A program made the position numbers and the translations under genes. The notes beneath the pieces are model-generated. The model was given only the letters and a program-made list of their open reading frames with translations, made no database searches and had not been told where the DNA came from. A stretch of DNA of 64,000 nucleotides from assembly GCA_943846755.1 (NCBI GenBank), contig OX044365.1:1984001-2048000 (forward strand), in the 5' to 3' direction. Shown here piece by piece: positions 60,210-64,000 of the stretch. The stretch's first letter is position 1, and each line of letters starts with the position of its first letter. The DNA comes from UBA8752 sp002336475. Lineage in GTDB: Bacteria; Bacteroidota; Bacteroidia; Flavobacteriales_D; Sanyastnellaceae.

Positions 60210-62666
60210 ATGTTGGACGCAGACTTTATGGACCACAACCCACACCGCCGCGATTACTGGAGCCGTTGGGCCTTCGCAAATCACCCCTTCAGGGCGGGGT
60301 ATACCTTGGTCCTGTTTGTGTTGTTCAGCGCAGTGGGCACGGCACAAATTGAGACCGGTTCATGGCAAGACCAGCCTAACTTCAGCAAGACACAGGCGGT
60401 GGCTGCAGCGCCAGGCGCAACGGTGGTGTTTGCGGCGGGTGAAACCGCGGTGTTCGCATTGGGGCTTGACTCGGAGGGACGCGCCAATGGAGAGGTTCAG
60501 AGGTTTGGAAAGGCGGATGGGTTGAGCCGAGCTGAGATCGCCGCTGTGGCCCTGGCTCCTGAATGGGGCAAGGCCATAGTGGGCTATGAAGAGGGCACCT
60601 TCGATTTGGTGGACATAGATGCCGACGGAACATTGGGGGGGGTGCTGTCTGTTCGCGACTTGGCTGAGGCTGATTTGCCGGGCAGCAAGCGGCCCAACCA
60701 ATTGGCGGTGTCGGGCAAGTCCCTTTTGGTATGCACCGACATTGGTGTGGTTGAGTATGACCTGGAAGCGCTGGAGGTGCGGGACACCTGGAAACTGGAA
60801 CTTAACGGTCAACAGTTGTCCGTACGTGCCGCTGTTTTGAGCGCTGGCAAGTGGTGGTTGGCCACGTCTGCTGGACTGTGGTCGGCGGCTGAAAACGCGG
60901 CGTTTCCGGGTGATCCCGCCACATGGGAATTGGAGGAAGGTCTGTCCTTGCTGGGGGCAGAGGACTTGTATGATGTCGTGGTGGGCGATGACGGCCGACT
61001 TGCGGTGTTGGAACGCCGACAGGGGCCAGATGCAATCTGGGTTGCCCAAGCTGGTGTACCGTCTTGGACTGAAGTGACGGCAGGCCTCATGGAAGATTGG
61101 ACGGGGTTAACGTCTGACGGTGTGAGCCTCTGGGCGACAACGCCTTTTGGCATTTTGGAAACCACAGCGGCCTGGGAACCTGATGTGCTGAGGGGCAATG
61201 TTGGCAGTGTTTACTTGCAACCCAATGGCGCGGCGGCGGTGGCGGGTGGATGCTGGGTTGCCAATGCGCATTCGGGCGCGTTATGGCTTGAAGGAGGTGG
61301 AGTACAGGCGGCATTTGACGGTCCTTTTGCTCCCAATGGTCCCAGTTCCAATGCCACGTGGAAATTGGACGCTTGGAATGACCGTTTGTGGGTGGCAACC
61401 GGAGGCACTGAATCCAGCGGTGTTCCGCTATACAGGAGGGAGGGGTTCAGTGGCCGAAAGGGCGCTTTTTGGTGGTCGATACCGCCGCCTGATGGTGAAG
61501 TGGGTGGCAGTGGAGTCCAAGACCCCATGGACGTGAGCATTGACCCTACCCGTCCAGATCGTGCTGTTTTCGGCAGCCTGGAGGAAGGACTGATTGAAGT
61601 GGTGGGGGCCCAAATCACGCAGTATTGGAACCCGGGCAATGCGCCATTGGAATGGAACCTCAATTGGGAAACTCAGCGGTGCTCGGCACCTGCTGTAGAC
61701 TTTGACCGTCAAGGAAACCTCTGGGTATTGAACCAAGGCACGGAAAACCCACTGAAAATGCTGGATGCAGAAGGTCAGTGGCACACCTTTGATGTGGAAG
61801 GCTTGGATGTTTCAAGCCGGTTTACAAGTGTGTTGGCTACCCAATCAGAACAGGTGTGGATCGTCATGGGAGGCGGTCAAGGTGTGGTGGTGATGTCCAC
61901 TGGGGGCACGCCAGCTGACCCTGCCGATGACGATGTCCGGTTTTTGAGCCAGCAGGAAGGAGAGGGCGGTTTGCCCAGCTCGTTCGTTTTTTCGGTGGAA
62001 GAGGACCTCGATGGTGAGGTTTGGGTGGGGACGTTGCAGGGTCCGGCGGTGTTTTACCAGCCCCAGGCGTTGTTCACGGCAGAAGGGTTCGATGCGCAGC
62101 AAATTTTGATCGAGCAAGACGGGAACTTTCAGTTTTTGTTGGAGACTGAAAAAGTCCAAGACATCGCTTTGGATGGTGGCAACCGAAAGTGGCTGGCTAC
62201 CCTGAACAACGGGGCCTTTTTGCTGAGTCCAGATGGCCGCACAGAAGTGGCCCATTTCACAGTGGACAATAGCCCGCTGCTGTCCAATGAGGTCTACGAC
62301 ATCGCGATTGACCAAGAGAGCGGCTTGGTTTATTTCGCCACTCCCCAAGGACTGACCTCTTACCGAGGGGAGGCCACCAACTTTACCGTGGAGCTCAATG
62401 GAGGTGGCTTGCGCATTTTCCCCAATCCATGGCGGCCTGAATTTGAGCCTGTGGTCACCATTGACGGCCTGGCATTTGGATCGGAGGTGCACATTATGAG
62501 CGCAGGAGGTGAGCGTGTCAAAAAGTTGGAAAGTGCCGGAGGACGCGCTGTTTGGGATACCACCAACGATCTCGGACAACCTGTTCCCGAGGGCGTGTAT
62601 TTTATGTTGGTCGGTGAAGACGCGGGCAAGACCGGAGCTTCGGGCAAAATGGTCATCTTGCGCTGA
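60210..62666 (+). CDS. porZ: PorZ-like type IX secretion protein (beta-propeller with sorting tail)
   Basis: About 818 residues from ATG 60210; GTG 60174 and ATG 60228 are also possible. A hydrophobic signal (TLVLFVLFSAVGTAQ) follows an unusually long basic N-terminus. Then come beta-propeller repeats with DGLSRAEIAAVALAPEWGKA, VGYEEGTFDLVDID, LLVCTDIGVVEYDLEALEVR and DTW. These match PorZ, the T9SS surface protein involved in delivering A-LPS for cargo attachment. The C terminus has a FlgD-like/type A tail (GLRIFPNPWRPEF, DLGQPVPEGVYFMLV). Other two-component-regulator-type propellers are possible, but the N-terminal order fits PorZ. Confidence 0.82.
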   Translation: MLDADFMDHNPHRRDYWSRWAFANHPFRAGYTLVLFVLFSAVGTAQIETGSWQDQPNFSKTQAVAAAPGATVVFAAGETAVFALGLDSEGRANGEVQRFGKADGLSRAEIAAVALAPEWGKAIVGYEEGTFDLVDIDADGTLGGVLSVRDLAEADLPGSKRPNQLAVSGKSLLVCTDIGVVEYDLEALEVRDTWKLELNGQQLSVRAAVLSAGKWWLATSAGLWSAAENAAFPGDPATWELEEGLSLLGAEDLYDVVVGDDGRLAVLERRQGPDAIWVAQAGVPSWTEVTAGLMEDWTGLTSDGVSLWATTPFGILETTAAWEPDVLRGNVGSVYLQPNGAAAVAGGCWVANAHSGALWLEGGGVQAAFDGPFAPNGPSSNATWKLDAWNDRLWVATGGTESSGVPLYRREGFSGRKGAFWWSIPPPDGEVGGSGVQDPMDVSIDPTRPDRAVFGSLEEGLIEVVGAQITQYWNPGNAPLEWNLNWETQRCSAPAVDFDRQGNLWVLNQGTENPLKMLDAEGQWHTFDVEGLDVSSRFTSVLATQSEQVWIVMGGGQGVVVMSTGGTPADPADDDVRFLSQQEGEGGLPSSFVFSVEEDLDGEVWVGTLQGPAVFYQPQALFTAEGFDAQQILIEQDGNFQFLLETEKVQDIALDGGNRKWLATLNNGAFLLSPDGRTEVAHFTVDNSPLLSNEVYDIAIDQESGLVYFATPQGLTSYRGEATNFTVELNGGGLRIFPNPWRPEFEPVVTIDGLAFGSEVHIMSAGGERVKKLESAGGRAVWDTTNDLGQPVPEGVYFMLVGEDAGKTGASGKMVILR

Positions 62667-63283
62667 TGCAAATGCGAACCCCTTGGGCCTTGGCTGTGGT
62701 CTTTTTGTGGATGGGAAGTCCTGTGGACGCCCAAGACAATGTTTCGTGGTGGCGGCAAATGTTTGGGGAAGGAAAGGCGGCCAAGGAGGCTGCGGCCGAG
62801 GCTGTCATTGAGCCTACAGAGGATGCTCCTGAAGTCGAGGCTCCCCATGATGAGGGAGTGGCGCCATCTTCTTCGGAAGAGGCCCTATCGGAACTGCCCG
62901 TTGACGTTCCCTTCAGGGACATTCCTTGGGGATCTGTGGCTTGGGATATCTCCGATGAAATTGGAGCGTTGGATTCTTTGCACACTCCCCCAGAAGACAT
63001 TCGCATTCCCGGCTTTAGGGTGCAGATTTTCATGGGCCGATTGGATTCAGCCCGCTCCTTGAGACAGCACATTTCTACTGAGCTTGAACTGGATTTGGAT
63101 GTCCATTTAACCCCGTATCCTCCCATTTTTGGGGTCCAGGTGGGTGACTTTCGAACCGCATTGGCAGCCCACCGTGCAAAAAAGGCGTTGAAAAGAAGGT
63201 TTCCCAGCGCATTGGTGGTGCCGGCGGAACTGACTGTAGAAAGGGCATTTCCGGCGGCAGTAGATTGCATTCGGACCCCTTGA
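62666..63283 (+). CDS. Exported SPOR-like domain protein
   Basis: 205 residues. ATG overlaps the porZ stop (TGATG), so the two are coupled. A signal peptide (TPWALAVVFLWMGSPVDAQ) is followed by an acidic linker (about 35-110). A C-terminal domain has GFRVQIFMGRLDSARSLRQH and IFGVQVGDFRTALAAHRAKK, typical of the Bacteroidota SPOR (peptidoglycan-binding) variant. Coupling to porZ suggests an envelope role, which is inference. Codon use and composition resemble neighbours. Confidence 0.82.
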   Translation: MQMRTPWALAVVFLWMGSPVDAQDNVSWWRQMFGEGKAAKEAAAEAVIEPTEDAPEVEAPHDEGVAPSSSEEALSELPVDVPFRDIPWGSVAWDISDEIGALDSLHTPPEDIRIPGFRVQIFMGRLDSARSLRQHISTELELDLDVHLTPYPPIFGVQVGDFRTALAAHRAKKALKRRFPSALVVPAELTVERAFPAAVDCIRTP

Positions 63284-63350
63284 ATGCAGGTTGAACACGT
63301 CATTCCGAGAATCTCGAGCATCAGGTCCTACATGGACGGGGTTTGAGTTC

Positions 63351-63358
63351 TACATTTG
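63351..63358 (+). promoter_or_regulatory. Likely actA -7 element
   Basis: TACATTTG, exact TAnnTTTG, 23 bp before ATG 63382. Confidence 0.5.
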
Positions 63359-63381
63359 CCCGCGAAAATCAAGCGGTAGAT

Positions 63382-64000
63382 ATGTTCGGATTCGAGAGCG
63401 CGAAGCAGGTCCTCCCCAACTGGAGAAGATTGGCTTTCATCGTGGTGGTCGCAACGCTCGCAGCCCCATTGTCCCTCCAAGCGGGAATTTGGGATGAGGG
63501 AGACATTGAAAATGGCCAAGCCTTATTCAACGCCAACTGTGCTTCATGTCACCTTGTGACCAATGAAGTTTTGGCAGCGCCCGGCCTCGCCGGAATTGCG
63601 GACCGATGGGGTTCGAGTGAAGAGGTTCTGGTTCAGTGGATCCAAAACCCGCAAGCCGCGGCTGCGACAGGCGATTCTTATGTGAAGTCACTCGTCGACC
63701 GGTATGTGGGCACTTACGGATGGATGACCGCCCAAGCGGTGAGCTCTGACGATGTCAAGGACATCATGGCTTACGTTCAAAACCCGCCGGATGTCGTGGC
63801 AAGTGCGGACTCCGGTACCGACTGTCCCACCATTTATGACGCCATTGAAGAGGAGCAAAGCGCCAATGGCACCATTTGGTTCCTCATCCTTCTGACGCTG
63901 TTCTTGATTATTGCGCTCAGTGCTGCCACTGTCCGCAAGTCTCTGGAAAAGGCTGCCAATGTGGCCTCGGAGACAGAGGATGCCCCCTATTTCGTGCGTT
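63382..64000 (+). CDS. actA: Alternative complex III subunit A-like cytochrome c (truncated by window end)
   Basis: The frame starts at ATG 63382 (MFGFESAKQVLPNWRRLAF) and is still open at 64000, giving 206 residues. A signal/anchor helix (about 17-33) is followed by a monoheme cytochrome c domain with CASCH (Cys53 to His57) and LFNANCASCHLVTNE, PGLAGIADRWG and YGWMTAQAVSSDDVKDIMAY. Then comes a transmembrane helix (TIWFLILLTLFLIIALSAA) near 171-190. This order matches the N terminus of ActA in Bacteroidota, the quinol:electron-acceptor oxidoreductase that replaces the bc1 complex. The expected multiheme part and actB-F lie beyond the window. Confidence 0.82.
   Translation, partial: MFGFESAKQVLPNWRRLAFIVVVATLAAPLSLQAGIWDEGDIENGQALFNANCASCHLVTNEVLAAPGLAGIADRWGSSEEVLVQWIQNPQAAAATGDSYVKSLVDRYVGTYGWMTAQAVSSDDVKDIMAYVQNPPDVVASADSGTDCPTIYDAIEEEQSANGTIWFLILLTLFLIIALSAATVRKSLEKAANVASETEDAPYFVR

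Overview
The window is ordinary, densely packed chromosome from a Bacteroidota bacterium, most likely a moderately high-GC member of the Flavobacteriales (Cryomorphaceae-like; family not certain). The signs are type IX secretion (T9SS) sorting tails of both type A and type B, a PorZ-like T9SS protein, an ActA-like start of alternative complex III, Bacteroidota-type SecA, IF-2 and NusA, and repeated TAnnTTTG-like promoter -7 elements close to start codons. No rRNA, tRNA, CRISPR array, insertion sequence, integrase or prophage block was seen.

Layout: 1-2073 holds the end of a phage-tail-fibre-like repeat protein and a small dockerin-like exported protein. 2089-5248 holds a YhhN membrane protein, an HMA-domain protein plus ctaA (heme A synthase), and a DMT exporter. 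5278-12605 is a leftward block: serS with an unknown lipoprotein and a TPR protein, rplU-rpmA, and hemA with a hemC-hemD fusion. 12752-16489 is nrdA and nrdB (aerobic ribonucleotide reductase). 16870-25817 runs secA, comF, DUF72, free methionine-R-sulfoxide reductase, an Ig-like lipoprotein and a T9SS type B protein. 25807-33031 holds a TrkA-like K+ regulator, kynU, hemL, a UbiA-like protein and gcvP. 33101-37197 holds two adjacent T9SS type A proteins. 37267-41277 holds a GH3-family ligase, udk, an ArsC-like protein, a second DMT exporter and 3-hydroxyanthranilate dioxygenase. 41332-44691 is a large cysteine-patterned secreted repeat protein. 44774-50324 is a DUF2723/GT117-like membrane protein, purN, marC and rnhA. 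50303-54507 holds an RluA-type pseudouridine synthase, glutaryl-CoA dehydrogenase, an omega-amidase and an aminotransferase. 54512-59253 is the rimP-nusA-infB operon. 59399-64000 holds an AlbA/Schlafen-type protein, porZ, a SPOR-like protein and the truncated actA.

Functional themes: aerobic respiration and heme (hemA, hemCD, hemL, ctaA, actA); tryptophan/kynurenine catabolism spread over separate loci (kynU, 3-HAO, possibly the KAT-like aminotransferase with omega-amidase, and glutaryl-CoA dehydrogenase); T9SS surface display (five proteins with sorting-type C termini); and core information processing (SecA, IF-2, NusA, RimP, SerRS, L21, L27, NrdAB). Genes are tightly packed, often with stop/start overlaps and overlapping convergent 3' ends. 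I found no self-evident new defence or mobile system. The best leads for novelty are the cysteine-signature tandem modules at 42000-44100, terminator T-tracts that seem to double as promoter elements, very short leaders, a GAAA-capped hairpin in the rimP leader, and the lipoprotein/TPR pair locked to serS.
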